From Hymenolepis diminuta (lineage: Eukaryota; Platyhelminthes; Cestoda; Cyclophyllidea; Hymenolepididae), in contig CAADRB010000015.1 of assembly GCA_900708905.1 (NCBI GenBank), positions 1,592,899 through 1,656,898 of the forward strand: a stretch of 64,000 nt of DNA, given 5' to 3'. The notes beneath the pieces were generated by a model. It made no database searches and was not told the origin of the DNA. It saw nothing but the letters and a program-made list of their open reading frames with translations. Position numbers and translations under genes: made by a program. This document shows, piece by piece, positions 12,801 to 27,800 of this stretch. Positions within the stretch are counted from its first letter, which is position 1, and each line of letters starts with the position of its first letter.

Positions 12801-15800
12801 ACAAATGAAAAAATATTTTGCTTAATTGAGATCAACATTTTTATAAATTCAAGCAATTAACAGGGAGTGGTACTGGTCACCAAATCTACGGAGCTATAGT
12901 TGAAAGTGGGGATAAAAAGCTAGAGGTTTGAGCTTTAGGGAACGGAGGGTGACGTTTTAAGTGTTTATGGATGTAAATAACTTTTATTAACCAGTAAGCG
13001 TTGGCAATTAATGAAGAAAAGAAACCCATAATTCGAAAAGAGTAAGACTCTTGTCCTGACCTTATTCTCAAATTGACCCTTGCCTGTTATCGACCATTTT
13101 GCCATTTTATTCATTATATGACAGCAAATTTTATTTTTTTCGCCTTATTATTAAAAATAATTAATTGTAAAACAAATCAAAGATCCACTTTAACAGTTAT
13201 AATTTATTACATTTAATCAAATTACCGCGATTCAGCTCATGAGTAATTATTCCCCGTGGAAAAGTGATAATTTAGAATAAACTTAACCATAAATGTACTT
13301 AGTATTAAACATTTTATTAATCGACTCCACCTACTAAGAGAATAAAGTATAATTGACAGAATATTGATGAACAATACAAAATAGCTCAGACTGTATATTT
13401 AAGATAAGAGTAATCTGAGGGTTCAGAATAAAGTTAAAACAGTAAAATGTGTAATCTTGAACAGAAACTATACTTATTTTATGGACTTTAAAGTAAATCA
13501 CATTAGTCCTAACTTGAGCAATATAGGCAAAAGAAAATAAGGGAAAAATCAGTGAGAGAGAGAAATAAAATTCCCTGGAGAAATTATGCATAAGAAAGCA
13601 TTTTACTATATCACTGTAGGAGCTTTTCCTGAATCTAAATAAAGAGAACGTTTGCATTATGCACATAAAGTGTGAAAGCATATGAGAAATAGTTACTACA
13701 ATTCACCTTGATTTAACTACAATGAGCCTTTTTACATTAAACATTAGAATGGCCAATCAGCTCTTGAATGTAAAATCACATCAATAATTGGTTGACAAAG
13801 TAATTAAGTCAATCGGTCTACAAGCTCTAAATATCGTGGACATAATTTCACCTACAAAACTGGTAGTCAGACAATGTAGATTGAACATTAGGATATCACA
13901 AAGATAACTTATCCTCTGCGAGGATATGAGAAACTGAATACTCCAGAATTCGAATAAAGTAAGACTTGTGGCGTCCCAACCTCATGACCTACTTATTATT
14001 GACCTCATCCACAGTTTCTTATCTTGTTGGACTCATTTGCTGTCCCATAATTAAAACTTGCAAAGATTTTCACTGTTAGGGGGAATAACAGTAATTTAGT
14101 GCTTAGTTTGTTTGATTGGTATTAGTTACAAATATTGGTTTTAGCAACTAACTGGTCTGTAGCTATAAGAATATGATGGTAGCCGTCATTCAGTCCACAT
14201 TTACGCAGTTTTAGAGGAATGCTTTCTTCTGTTATCTAGTTAAAGTAGATGCTTCAACACAAATACAAGCCTTCTCGCATGTGGCTTTTAAAACTAAGCT
14301 TCAATCAAACCGAATGATCTCACTTACTTCCTATCAAGAAGGGTTTTAAAATGAATTCAGTCACAGCTTGAGTTCTATAGGAGTCCTAATATAGAAAGGA
14401 TATTTCATAAAATACCTTAACTCACCCTCCGATAATTAGTATCTTCTGAACAAATGAATTAAAATATTCCTTTAATGTGTACAAGTTACATAGCAGAGTG
14501 AACGATTTTATAAAGTTTCTAATACTGAAATCGACTATGGGAACGTCTTGTCGCAAACTTCAAATTAAAATTCACTAAAATTTAAACTCCTTTTTTGGTT
14601 TTTCAGTCAGTTATATTTTCCTTTATCAAACGGGAAAATGACCGTACGATGCTTTTCGCTAATGCAGTAATAACGCTAAATTGTCGTTAGTTTCCTTAAC
14701 GGAATTAATTAAAAACTACAAGCCGACAAATATTTCCGCAAAAGTACGCACTTTCTACTCGTAAGTTTTGCGCTAAGTTAACTAAACCACCGACTACCTG
14801 GACGACCAGAGTTAAGTTACAAATAACCTCTCCTATCCTCAGTCTTTCATTTTTTCCTTTCCCTACCCTACGATATTTTATGAGTTTTGCCAGGCATAAA
14901 TTTTGTGATAAAGTCCCTAGGAGAAGCTGTGTGGTTATGTAGTATGTAAGGTAAGGCAAGCGAAGTCAAACTCACCCATTTTTGCTTGGAAGCCATTGGA
15001 CACAACGTATTGACTCGAAAGCGTACTGGGAGGAATCAGGAACCTCTTCTTCACCAGCTATAAAATAATAAATACATATCCATTAAGGAAAATATATACG
15101 AATATATACGCGTACTCATTGGAGTCTTCTGGGTCTTTTTTAAGTATTTCCCATTAACCCATACAACTAAATCACCTAGTATATTAAATAGTTTGAACGA
15201 AATAATGTATAATTTCAATCTCTCAAATTTCCGGAGGGGCTACACAATGAAGTTTGTGGTTTTACCTTTGGAATTTGCAAGTTAGCTTAACTTGGAATTT
15301 TCTAAAGCCGGTTGTGATAAGTTTTCAAAGTAAATAACCTAACACAACAAGGGATGAAAATGACCATTTAATCACACTTCCTTTTTGTAAGATAATCTGA
15401 AACAATTTTGTTCGTATCCGTAATGTTCGAATCCAATCATGATAAGCAATTAAAGATCCCATTTTAGGGCAATGACTCCATAATGTCATTGAACTATAAG
15501 AAAATGTAAAAATAATACTGGTTAATACAGCAGAATATCACCAAAAGACATTTTCTAAAATCTGTTTCAAAACAGTTTGACTCAATAAAATTTCCGTCAA
15601 AATGACCGCCCACGCTCAGCATAATTGGAGGTTCATTTAACAGAGTTAAAAATGCCAAACATAAAGGAGTTTTTATTTAGCTTGTGTTGCGATCTGTGTC
15701 TGTCTCTCTTAAGAAACTTCATGTCTTGAGAAATTTGAAGGCGTTTCATTCGGCTGGAACACAGCTTTGCATGACAAGAAGATTTATTTTTTAAAACTAC

Positions 15801-18800
15801 ATTTTTCCTTTACTGTCCTTCCTGCAGTACACATACACCCGGTAGAATAGCTACAAAACCTTTTAGGGTGGGATCATTTATCAAGGAATTTTATTGCTAC
15901 CCTAGCCAACCGATTAAATCTTATCCCTCGGTTTAATGGTAGTTGTATGTAACTCAAGCAAAGAAATGTAGATAGATATTCTTACTAATAATTTAAGAAA
16001 TTCAAAGCTAAATTGTATCATAAAAACAAGAGAATAAAGAGTGATTATAATGAAGTTTTAAGAAGTAAACGACTCACTCAGAAATTTTACGCTAATTTCA
16101 GTGCTTAACTATCTGACAAGTGCACCTGCAAACTCTCATTAACCCTAAATTCCCTCAATATAATACGTAAATACGTAGAGAAGGATTCATTAGATAAACG
16201 TATTCGCAAAATAGCAATATACGTCACTACACCACTTCTTATATATTAAACTCTGCGAACTATTTATAAACCTGTTGGCATGACCAAATACGCCAGTAAG
16301 AAGTTAAGAGTAGAGGAATAAGATTTTCTCATCAGAAAAGTCTAGAATGCAATTCCGTTGAACAAGATGAGTGCCGAATGTGGTTAACGGCCTGAGTATG
16401 ACTGACTTTTCTTACACCATAGAATTCCTATTTGACTACCCAAATAATTATAATTCAAATAAAATGCAAAGATGTGATCTGATCAACACATGTTATCTTC
16501 GAGTCTATTTTCCATTATTTCCAAGACATTACTCTAAAAAACTCTTCAACGGGGTTGATTTACCAGTTGATGTAGACCTTGATGTATTTGAAGAAAATAA
16601 AAACTTAATTGCACTCTTACCGTGAGGACAGATAACAGACTGAGGTTGCTTGGGTTGATTTAGAGCCCAAGTAACGATTGTGCCTGAACTGTGAGCCGAG
16701 ATGAAACCTTTACCTTCCCAGTGCCAGCAGAAACTGTACAGCCTCTAAGAAAAATAATACAATAAACACATGTTAATAAAGCTGGAGTTAAAGGTAATGG
16801 TGTTTTTATCATTGATTCAGATTTTAGAAGCTCCAACAATATCGGATCTACCAAGTGGCAGCTTAGTATAGCGTGAAAATTTAATAAACATTTAATTCTG
16901 TTACTTAACCTAATACCATACAAATGTTCCCGCCATTATATGTATATAGTGGCCAAATAAATTCTTGAAATGAATATTTTTGGAGATAAGGGAGTAATTT
17001 GATAATCCGTGTATTAAAATATCTGAAGTCCTTCAAATAAAACGATTTAGAGAATTTAATAATAATTAAGAATAAAGATATTTTATGGTTCAAAAAATTT
17101 TATTGAGCTTGTTTAGATTTTGGTATCTGCGAAATAAAAAAAGATAATAAAGAGGATATTTAATAAAATTCAAGCCAATCTAAGGTAAAGAATTTTCATA
17201 TTTAAATAGGCTATCAGCTCAAGGTTTTTGATCCTGATTTGTTTATAAAAATCACATTGTGATAAATGTTTGTTTATAGTTGATAGAAAGTCAAAATGAG
17301 TACTTCCGATGAACCTAAACAGAATTATCGAATTTATCCATAGTGCTCTGCTTTTCCACGTTTATATAAGGGAATAGAGTCCCTTCAGTGGAATAATTAC
17401 TGGCTATTCAGGCGGTTAACCACTTCCCACGTATCCCAATCCGAATTGGCAATGTCTTATACTATATACAAGAACGGATCTTCCACATAATCCTTTATGA
17501 TCTGAGTAACTGTGGCTGTAGTAATACCCCAGTGTATACCTAGCCATATTCGACAATTAGCTAAACAGTTTCGGGAAATCGTAAGAGGAGGACATCAAAA
17601 AAATTACCTTTTTCCGACCTGCTTATTAGCCCAACTTCAAATAAATAAAGTCATTACAAGAAATGAATGTAAGAGCATAGAGTGACAATTTAACCTTGAT
17701 AAAGGTAACTGTAGGTGGTATCACCATTGAAAGGCAAATCACTGTAAAAATCTCCAGCTATTAAATGCGGTCGGTCACATTTGATTGCAAAGATTATCAC
17801 AAGAACTATCATGTAAAACTCAAGACAACTGGTTTATTAATAACATGGTGAGTCTTAAGAAAACGTAAACGAATGATGTGAACCCTATTCTAAAGGGAAT
17901 TAGAGCAAAAACAGAGAAGTGCGAAACTCTTGATTGCATACTAGCGGTCGCAGGAAAGAAAGCAATGTCTATGCAACATCGACGGGGTAACTATTCCTCG
18001 GGCACAACGACTAATACGTACTTCCAGTGTCTTATTTCTGGTTGCTTTAAGTCATGCAAAGTACATATATATATATATATATTCAATGCGACTCTCTTGT
18101 AAGGATGTTTGAAAAAGTAACAGCACGTATTTTCTAAGCTTTGTGGTAATGAACCTCAATTCCATGTACCACGTTACCCTACCCCTTTCCTGAATTATAT
18201 CCCGATGACATTAACTGTGCATCCGCTTGTCTGATTATAAATGAATGTTAAAATAAACTCAAATTTTGAGTTAAACATGTTCACTTATATCCTATGTTAC
18301 AAAAAAAATAATAAACAATTAGATGTTTAAAAGAGGGAGATATTTCTTTGTCATCCAGCCTCTATAAGGTCTTCCAGCCGTTCTGATCTGTCGTAAAACT
18401 ATAAAAAGTGCTCATGTGTCATTGAGACCTACCTAATAAAGTATATAACTCGGCTTCCAAGCACTCTATGGCAAAGTTTTGAAACAATTCTCCCGTTCCT
18501 ATAATATACTGTTTTTACGTACGGAGTGCACTGATGATTACTTGACACCTTATAATAAAAATTATAAGATGCAATGCAAATCGCACTGAACAAACTCAGT
18601 GCACTTCAGTCAAAGAAGAAAGGAGGAGGAGTGGTCATTTTCTTTGTGTATTCAACGAGAGGACAGCATACCTAATTAGAAGAGTTAAAGCTCATGAGCT
18701 AAGTGTTTAGATGTGATTGAGCAGCAAGGAACTTATATGTTACATGTTCACCTTAATAAGTACTAATTAGATCAAATGTAGACCAGCTTTTTCTAAGCCT

Positions 18801-21800
18801 CTGTCCAGAATATTACAGAAAAATGAATTATTTTGGATAGAACGAAATAGAACAGGGTTTTTCAGCTATCTTACTTTAGAGGAATTCTATTTACATCGAT
18901 TGTTAAAAAGTTTGAAAGCAATTTTGAGAGTATTTCCGAAAATTCATTGATAAGGTAAAAAATTTATGTGGATAGCTAAAATGTCGTATATGACTGCCTT
19001 CTAAATCTTTTTATAATTGAGTAAGAAGAAAGGCCTTGGGAATTATATAATACCAATAGAATGCGGGGATAAACTGGTTAATATAATTTATCACACCTAA
19101 ATAACGGAAATGATTACTATAGATAATGACAATGAAGGTGTATCTAATGAATACTTCCCAAACGTACTTTTGACCCACATGTAGACTCATGTGTCTTCTC
19201 TTTCTTGTCACGTGAAGCTTTCGTGAAATTTGTACCAGACACGAGCTGCCTGTCGATAATCGTTTCTGAATAAGAAATGACGTCTATTTTCCGGTAGCTA
19301 TTAAGAACATCTTTCGTTTTATACGAGGATTTATCACATATAATAACATAAACTAAATGTATAAAATAGCACTTCTCAGATAATAATAAATTGTATTCAA
19401 AGGATAGTTAATGGATGTAATTACATTAACCATTAAATGTCACACGATTGAATGATGTTATTAAATTCCCCCCCCCCCAAGTATACCAATACTTTAAGAG
19501 CCTCCAATTTGCCCTATAGTTAGCAGAGAGATGACTGAACTAATACATAAATCGACACTATCGCCTCTGTTGGGTATTTATTTAAAAGCTACATAGACTG
19601 TTAAATGACGTGTGCTATGGTTGAAATAGTTCAAATCTGGAGGTTGGAAGAAGACAGATAACACAAACAACTCAATTCTAAGACAGAAAAACAGTAGTGG
19701 GAAAACTCCATTACAGGAACAAGCATGAAAGAAAAATGATCGAATAGTATGGTGCTCGAGGAACAAATTCCGCCGACAGAATTGCAGAAATTCCTTTCAG
19801 AACATCGAAAATATTCCAGTTTACCACTTATTAATTCTCTATCAACTTTAATTTGTGTTATTTCATGACTCTGCCTCCAAAACAGCCAACAAATACCAGA
19901 ATCAGATAACAACACGGAATTACCGAATAGTAGACCTTAATCAAATTACTGCGAAGCAACGACCCTTAATTTTGATACATTTTGACAAGCGTATAAAATT
20001 TATAAAGAACAACATAAAATTGTCAATTTACCTTTTCTTGGGTAAAAGTTATTCATTTTTATCCAACAGACTGTTATAAAGTCAAAATTGTTATTTTTGA
20101 TGTTCTAATACAGTAGTCATCAAATCTTCAAAATAAATATAAACTGCCAGCGCGAAATATTCAGGTATGTAATAGCATGGCCTTGAGGCGGTTTCTTTAA
20201 AGCTATAATGTCTTCTCTTCTAACTTCTTTCCTGTAGATTTCGAAACCATCTAATTTGTACAAGTAAAAAATCGAATTACCGCATGCTCTTATTCCTGCG
20301 CATATCCGAGTCAAATACAGGTAAAAGAAAGAGTAGTGATTCATAGACATAGTAAGAACCCGGTTTGGAGTCAGAAAAAGGACAAAGCTCTCAGGAAATA
20401 TTCAGAAGGAGAGTAATGGATGGTTCACTTTTTCCATAATTACTTCCAAACACATGTTTGTTCTCAGGACCACATGATTAAATTAGTGGCATCTAATGTG
20501 CTTTTGCCAAGTGCTGGGAGAGCAGGAGAGAAGAAAGCGAGGAGAGAGACGACAAAGACGGCTAAATATTCATGACTTCTTACCTCTAAGCGCGCATATG
20601 CTCTTCCGCTATATCTCCTCGATTTTGCTTTCGTCATATTCACCCTCAAAAACAAACAGGCTCTTTGAAATTGAGCACCTTAAACAGCTTGTTTTTTTAT
20701 CTAATAAATAATTTAGAAAGAGGATCATTGTGAAGCGTTAAAATGTACTCTAAAGTTTTATTATCGTAAAAAAATCTATCATTCAGTTATAGATGATCAA
20801 ATAAAGGACACTGGGAAAAAAACCAAGTAAAATTTCTGCACACACTAATGCCCTCTTTATTTATCAGGTTTAGAAATTTCAGAAGAAATGAATCCAACGT
20901 CAAAATCATTTGCACTGTCAAGCATTTAAGAGATTTAAATTGCACGTCAAGCTTTTGGAGACTACTACATTTGAGCACGTACTCTTTCCTATTAAAGGCA
21001 CAACAACAAGTACTTGCATGTTAGGGAAGAAACATTCACCGATATTACCTGACTAACCACTAGATTCAATAAGACGGCCATAAAGCTCACTCCGAACTTG
21101 AGCCAAACCTTATATTTTGAAATTTGAAATTCTAGAACGTGGAGCAGTGAACAATGCCTATTAAGTAAAAGTGAGTTCAAATGAAGTACTGATTTGATGG
21201 CTTGACTTAATTCTTTAATTCAAAATGACTCGCACGCTCCCTTCTTCCCTAATTGGGAAATCAACTTTTCCCATGTTAAGATAACTTTCCATAATAAAAA
21301 TTTTCACTAGCTCTTTTCCTTTAATGTGAGAAACAAAAAAAAAAAAACAAGCAGTACAGAGATTTAGACCAGTCAAACATTTTATTAAACGAGACAAGTT
21401 GAGAGTAGGAAGCGGGCAGGGTGTTTAATGAGATGCAGTTAGAGGTGAGAGAGGTTTCCTTTACTTCTCCGTCAACTTTACCGGTACGCACTCACATACA
21501 AACTCATTATGCATTCATGCTCTCCTACTCACTCATGTTCATTTCTCAAAACAGTGCGTGCAACACGGTGAAAAATTGCCTGCGGCTTGAATAAACATAG
21601 ACGCTGATTAAGCAATACTAATATTTCAAAGAGATAATAAAAATATTGTTCTGCTCAACCACACTAACTAACCATACTAACTTCCAAAACAAATACAAAA
21701 CCCAGACGTTGAGTTAAGATGTTATTAGTGATTCAGATCTACGGTGGTCTCCTAAATCGATAAACACCCCCTAATGTTTATTAAGTCATTGATCTTGGAG

Positions 21801-24800
21801 TTAGTGGCTGGTTTCAATCTCGGTCACCTATTTGTAAATACTTTGCTGTACCCAAAACAAAGCCCGTTTCTTTATTTACTCGACAGATGTGTTACATTAT
21901 TCTCCTGTTTTCTGACTTTGAGTAAAGAGGATTGGTAATTTAGAGCTTCTGGCATTGGGGATTCACCGTCAGTAACTGAAAATTACGGACATCCCAATTA
22001 GCAGTAGAAATGCAAATCGTGAGCGGGGACCGTGTGTAAAAAATGGATATCATTAATCAAACAAACAGCCCTACCAATGCCTTCAGTCTACACTATCGGT
22101 CGGATAGAACTCCGATATTTACTAATATTCTGTGGGAAATAGAGGTGGCCCATTCCCCATCATTATGTGAATTTGATCGGGTTTGAGAAATGTGGGAATA
22201 CTGCGGAAAACAAATGAATGTAAACCAACATAGTGTACACTTTTTACCCAATAGCCCTCCAAGCTAAGTAACAATCGAAAAGAACGCTCTCAATTACCAA
22301 TGGTGTGAAGGTCATTAACAGAAAGAGGTAAAAATCTCAACCTCAGCCTACAATACAGAAATAAGCCTATTTCTCTTCCCTCATTACCCCCAAACCCCAA
22401 TAAAAGTTATAATGCAAGTCAAAAATCAGTCTGTCAAAATTGAATCTTTGGTAGAACATTGCGATCAACTGAACTAAATAACTTGAATACAATGAAATTT
22501 TAAGCCATCTTACTCCTGCTATATTAAAACTGTAAGAAGTAGAATATCATATAAGATCATTTACCTTATCAACCATTGGAGGACAAGTAAAATGAGGTGG
22601 CAAGGCCGACCCTTCTTGAATAAATAATACCAGTCAATAGGCATTAAACTTTTTAGACAGACATCCGTTGCAATCCAAGGGATGAATAGTGAAACTTGAA
22701 ATTTGAATTTCGGAACATAAACTTCTCATTGAGTAAATATTATACAACTCAACTCCAAAAATAAAATGAAGTAAGAATCTTTGGTATTTAACGTTGTTCT
22801 CTGTATCTTTTGATCTCCCCTTCTTACTCATTTATTGGACTCTATGCTATTGGATATCACTTGCTTCCCACAATTATAAATTGTAAAATTTTTTGTATTC
22901 TCGTGGATAACAATAAATAACATTGAAAAAGTCTTGTTATGGTAACGTAGAAGTAAGTTAAATGCTTCCTAATGGAGATTAGTTTTATTCTGACATTCAT
23001 TCACACCAAGTGGTACTCAATTGAATTTATCTAGGAGAAGGTAGATCATATATGAATTTTATATAATAAAGTCGTAGTACATCAAAATACTACCCCAGAA
23101 GAATATTACTGCAAAGATACAAAAGCCTAAGATAAATTATTCTGGCACAATTTAACATACATACATTAAAACCGGAATTTTCGACTAAAGTTTTGAAATC
23201 ACGTACTAAAATGTTGGTAAATTTTGCCTATTTAACTCAACTTTTTCCCGAAAACTCTGAAATCAGTTCCCAACGGAAAAATTTCCTCAGAAAAGCATGT
23301 AATAATTATTTTCAGTTTCACAAATTTTAAACGCTGATTACCTCAAGATAGTGAAATCTGGCCTCAGCAGCTTTAGCTCGAAGATCCCAGAGCACTAGGA
23401 GACCTGAGGAATAGCCAATCAAGAGTTTGTTGGAATTCTGCGGATGCTCAGCTAATTGAACAACGGAACCGGGACGTTGTGATTGAGTTCTATGAGGATC
23501 AAAGGGAAAAAAGTAAAATTTAATAACAGATTTTTCTAGGAAATGTAAATAATGTATTTCTTTTTCCACCTTCTCTTTTGTTCGAAGAGTAAATTATTTA
23601 AACATAAGTCGAGGAAAGGAAGAATAAATAAACTAAAACAATAGGATTTTCCGATTTTTTTCGTCTTTTCTGCATAACAGCATATTTGTTTTATGCTAAA
23701 GAGAAAAGTCTCTCCCGAGCATTAAATAACAAAAAGGATTAGACAATGAAAATAAGAGAGAAAGGAATATAATTGATGGACTTATGTTTAAAAACCGAAA
23801 TAAGATCCTGGTTGATGTAATAAAACAGCTCATCTACCCAAAAAAATATAATTTAATTATTCACTGTTGGCCACAAACAGAACTTGACTATTATCAAAAA
23901 GCCTTTTTTATACAAAAGAACAATGCAGCCAATTTTTATGTAGAGATGACAAAAGTGTTGCCACTTGTTTTCTCTGAACCGGAAAGCATAGACCCTCTGT
24001 GTACAATAGGGTACGATGCGACAGGAAATCATTAACAAAAGACTAGGCGGCTAAAAGTTGATGATGGTGATGTATTGATTTTAGATTTCTGCTGCGACTG
24101 AAATCAGAGTAGTGGGAAAAAAACAAACATATTCACCCTTGCTTTGTGATTAAGTAACTACATCCACAATGGTTTAGAATTGATGATTGACGTTAACTAA
24201 ATACGTTATTCAAATGTTAGACTATGATACGAGAAACGAATTAAAGGTAATAATGTAATAATACGTTAACTATCAGTGATTTAATGATAACTATATTTCA
24301 ATAAGGATTGGGAAGAAAAACGAGAACTTGCGTCCATAGTATTAGAATAAAAGAAATTATAATTGCCAATTGTCATAATATGCCGAGCCAAGCCTCCCGA
24401 TTTCATAATATGTTGACATTATTAAAAATGAACTGGGGTTAAATTGAAGTCAGAGTGCAACTGAGCGATGGATATGGTCAGGTAAAATGTCATTAAGTCA
24501 CGCAAGTCTAAATTACAAAAAAAGCGGGTCACATTGCATTGCAGAGATCACAAAACTGAACCACTAAACACACGCCAGTTAAAAAGGAGCGGATTTAGTG
24601 GGTGCAGTAAAGCAAAATTAATTAATGCAAACATTCGCGGTGATAGTAGATAGTGCGTGATGGATCAGATATTATTATCATTTTATTCGTAGTAATAAGT
24701 TATTTGGACATGTGATCAAAAAATTAACTTCAGGTGATGAAGATCACCCAGATCTAATGTTTAAACTAACCAGGACCAGCTACATTATATATTCTATCTT

Positions 24801-27800
24801 CTCGTATGATTCGATTCTAATTAAGTCTATTCAATCTCAAAAAGTAAGTTAAATTTTGAAAGAAGTGTGTTATCTTTCTAGTATTAATAAAATTCCATTA
24901 AATATAAATTCTTGTGATCTCTGCTATGTTAAAAATACCACTGGCAGACTCATCCACCTGCTCATGGGTTGGAATAAGTGCAAATAAATCGAGGTAACAT
25001 GACCAACCGCAGAATCAAGTCAACGAGCTCTGATTATTAATCTCATTCGCGGACCTGGTAATCAAATCATTAAATACCAATATTAGAACATTACTCGGAG
25101 ATCTACATCCTTACAAATGAATCCCCGTTATTGTTAATTTGCATTGTCGTTATCCATAAGAGAGAGAAAAATGTTACAAATTTAAAACATTAGAAAATGT
25201 CTGAATAGGTGAAAACATCAGACGGGCTCAAAAAAGTATGAAAAGGGGAGGGGTCAAGAAGGAGAAGGTAACAACGTAAGGGATTCAAGAGTCTTACTTT
25301 GTCTAAATTCTGACAATAATGAGATGCCCATATTCTTATAGGAGGTATAGTCAACTTTTTAATATCGTAATATTCGAATTTTCTTGTCGGATTACATCAA
25401 CAATATTCAGAGCTTACTGACGGATTGCTTTAATTGTGATTGGTCACCCCACCTAAATTTATTGGCAACGTGTTATAGCTATGATCACATAGATGTGACA
25501 AGCAACGATTTTTTAACATAGTAATGCTCATTCTCTTTAAATAATAATGGAATCGTCGTATGAGTTACCTGCCTTCTGACTAGCGGTGACCCAGTAAGAG
25601 CCCAGATTAACCTGTGGTAACTTCGCGAAATTTTATATAACGATAAAGATATCTATCTTAAATGAGAGTTTTTAATCTTATCAAGGTAAGAAAGTACCTA
25701 TGACCGCCTACCAGAAAATTTAGAAATAGAAGAGACTAATAATTTCCACCATTAATAACGCTTTAATAAACATCAAAAATGTCATTTGATGAATCAAGTG
25801 CTATAATGCTGTTGAACACCGGCCGATTCATTTTATTTTAGTGCTGAAGAGAAAGTATCAATGTCAGTTTTTCTTCAAGTAAACATTAGGGAAAATAAAT
25901 GACCAGTTCATTCACAACGGACATATATATTTTATGCAATTATTAGCAGACAGATGCTCGCCATTGCACATCTAGGGATGTAGTTGGACAACAACATAAT
26001 GATAAGTCTCGTCAACAAGATAATCGGAAGGATGCGAGTTTCTTATATGTGCGGCTCAAGGATACTCTTTATCTCCCCAAGTCATATGTTGTGGCCTGAG
26101 AGGTTTGTTAGGTGACGACTTTCCTTAAAAGAAATAGGTTGAGTAAACTGCGATATATTCAGCTACTGATCGACCAACATTAAACACAGTGATCCCCAAG
26201 AGCAAAGTTTACTCATTTAGCATGGTGTATCTCAGCTTCCGCTTTGGAAAATAAAAAACTCTGACTAATAACTAACCGAAATGCACTGCCACACATTGCT
26301 CTACTGGAAAAAAAACTTTATTTCTACAAAATACTTGACTGCCCTCAAGATCCAGACTGTTTTTGCCTTATTCCTTTCTGTCCAGATGTGATCTCATTTT
26401 ATGCCAATAGGATGATTTGCAAACAGGCAGACCTTCTCATCAAATAAAGCAAATAGGAGACATGAGTTGAGTAGGCGTGGCGAGTATAAGACAAACACGT
26501 CTTAATTTCAGCAAATAACCTCCGTTTATATTCTCTCTGTCTCTTTCTTACTCTCTCTAGCTTATAACTCAATAAACACATGAATTGATAGAAAGATGTA
26601 TGGAGAAGAAAAGTAAACTCGAGAGAAATTCATTTCAATTTACACTGAAAAATTGAATTATAATTCTTCGCTTAATTTCGAGAAGACTTATCAATTATGG
26701 AATAACTGTCTGTCAATTAAAAAGCATCATGAAAAATGCACTAACTATATTACATTTCAATTTCCGAATAAATAATATAAATTGTAAACAATAAAATATA
26801 CTTCATTAGGTGTTACCATCTTTTGGATATAGGAAAACATGAGTTTATCGAGATGGCATGACTAAATACCCAATTTGATAAACTAGTCAGGAAGCTCTGG
26901 ACGTTAACATGAGAACCTAAGGGTCAAATCTCAAAATGTAAGAACTGGAACACAAAAGCATTTTGCAATGAGCTGTACGATCAAGTAAAAAGGAGGGAGC
27001 TATAACAAGTAAACACTAAAAACAAAGTGAAATAATTTTAATGCCTCAGCTTTATTTTCAATATTTACTCCATATCTTCTCCCTTCCATTATTGGACTGT
27101 TTTCTTTCGGTTCCCACGTTAAAAAATTGTATATTTTGCTTATGGAAAATAATAATTAAACCAAACTTAAATCGCGATTATCTAAAAGGATCATTTCTCA
27201 TTAATTACAGAAAAAGCATAAATTTTCACTGCAGTATGCTCGGTTTTAAGGCATAACTATACGGCAATAATAATTGTCCGGTTTCTTATACATTTAGAAT
27301 ACATTATACTAGGGGAAAGGTGGAGGCATTAAGTGTCCCTGGGATCCGGGATATTTACTTCTTCACTACTCAGCTCAAATACATTAACAAGAGTGTAACA
27401 ATTCAATAAATATGGAATAAATTTGGCCAATTAATTGATGGAGCACTTAATGTAATTAAAAATGGCAATTTATGTGTTTAAGTTGAGGTAACGTCTATAG
27501 CCCTGTTTTGTTTGACTCACTGAATAATCAATTATTTAAACATTTCATTAAAATACTTCCCTAGAGAAATTGGATATGAAATGGAGCTTCCTGATTAAAA
27601 ACAAGCCTTACACACGAATGTACGATGAATAGTTATAAATTCATTTTATTCTAGCAATTTCTTTTCAGCTAACTAATCACCTGGGAAGTTTATACATGTT
27701 TCCCCAATAAACCAAGAAACCTTCAATAGCAATCTCAAAGAAAATTAAAATTTTAAGTTATGATGATGCATCAAATAAACCATGCTATTCAGGTGACATT

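Larger units (their letters stand above)
16745..23341. other. Tomosyn intron 6
   Basis: No coding exon was recognised. It contains an (AT)9 tract at 18065-18082, an 11-C run at 19468-19478, a 13-A run at 21335-21347, and a family A repeat at about 22610-22930. Confidence 0.7.

Noticed and set aside
16660..16923. Minus ORF reading [12 protein letters not shown]
   Set aside because: It is an off-frame reading of tomosyn exon 7; the neighbouring frame gives the WHWEGKG propeller motif.
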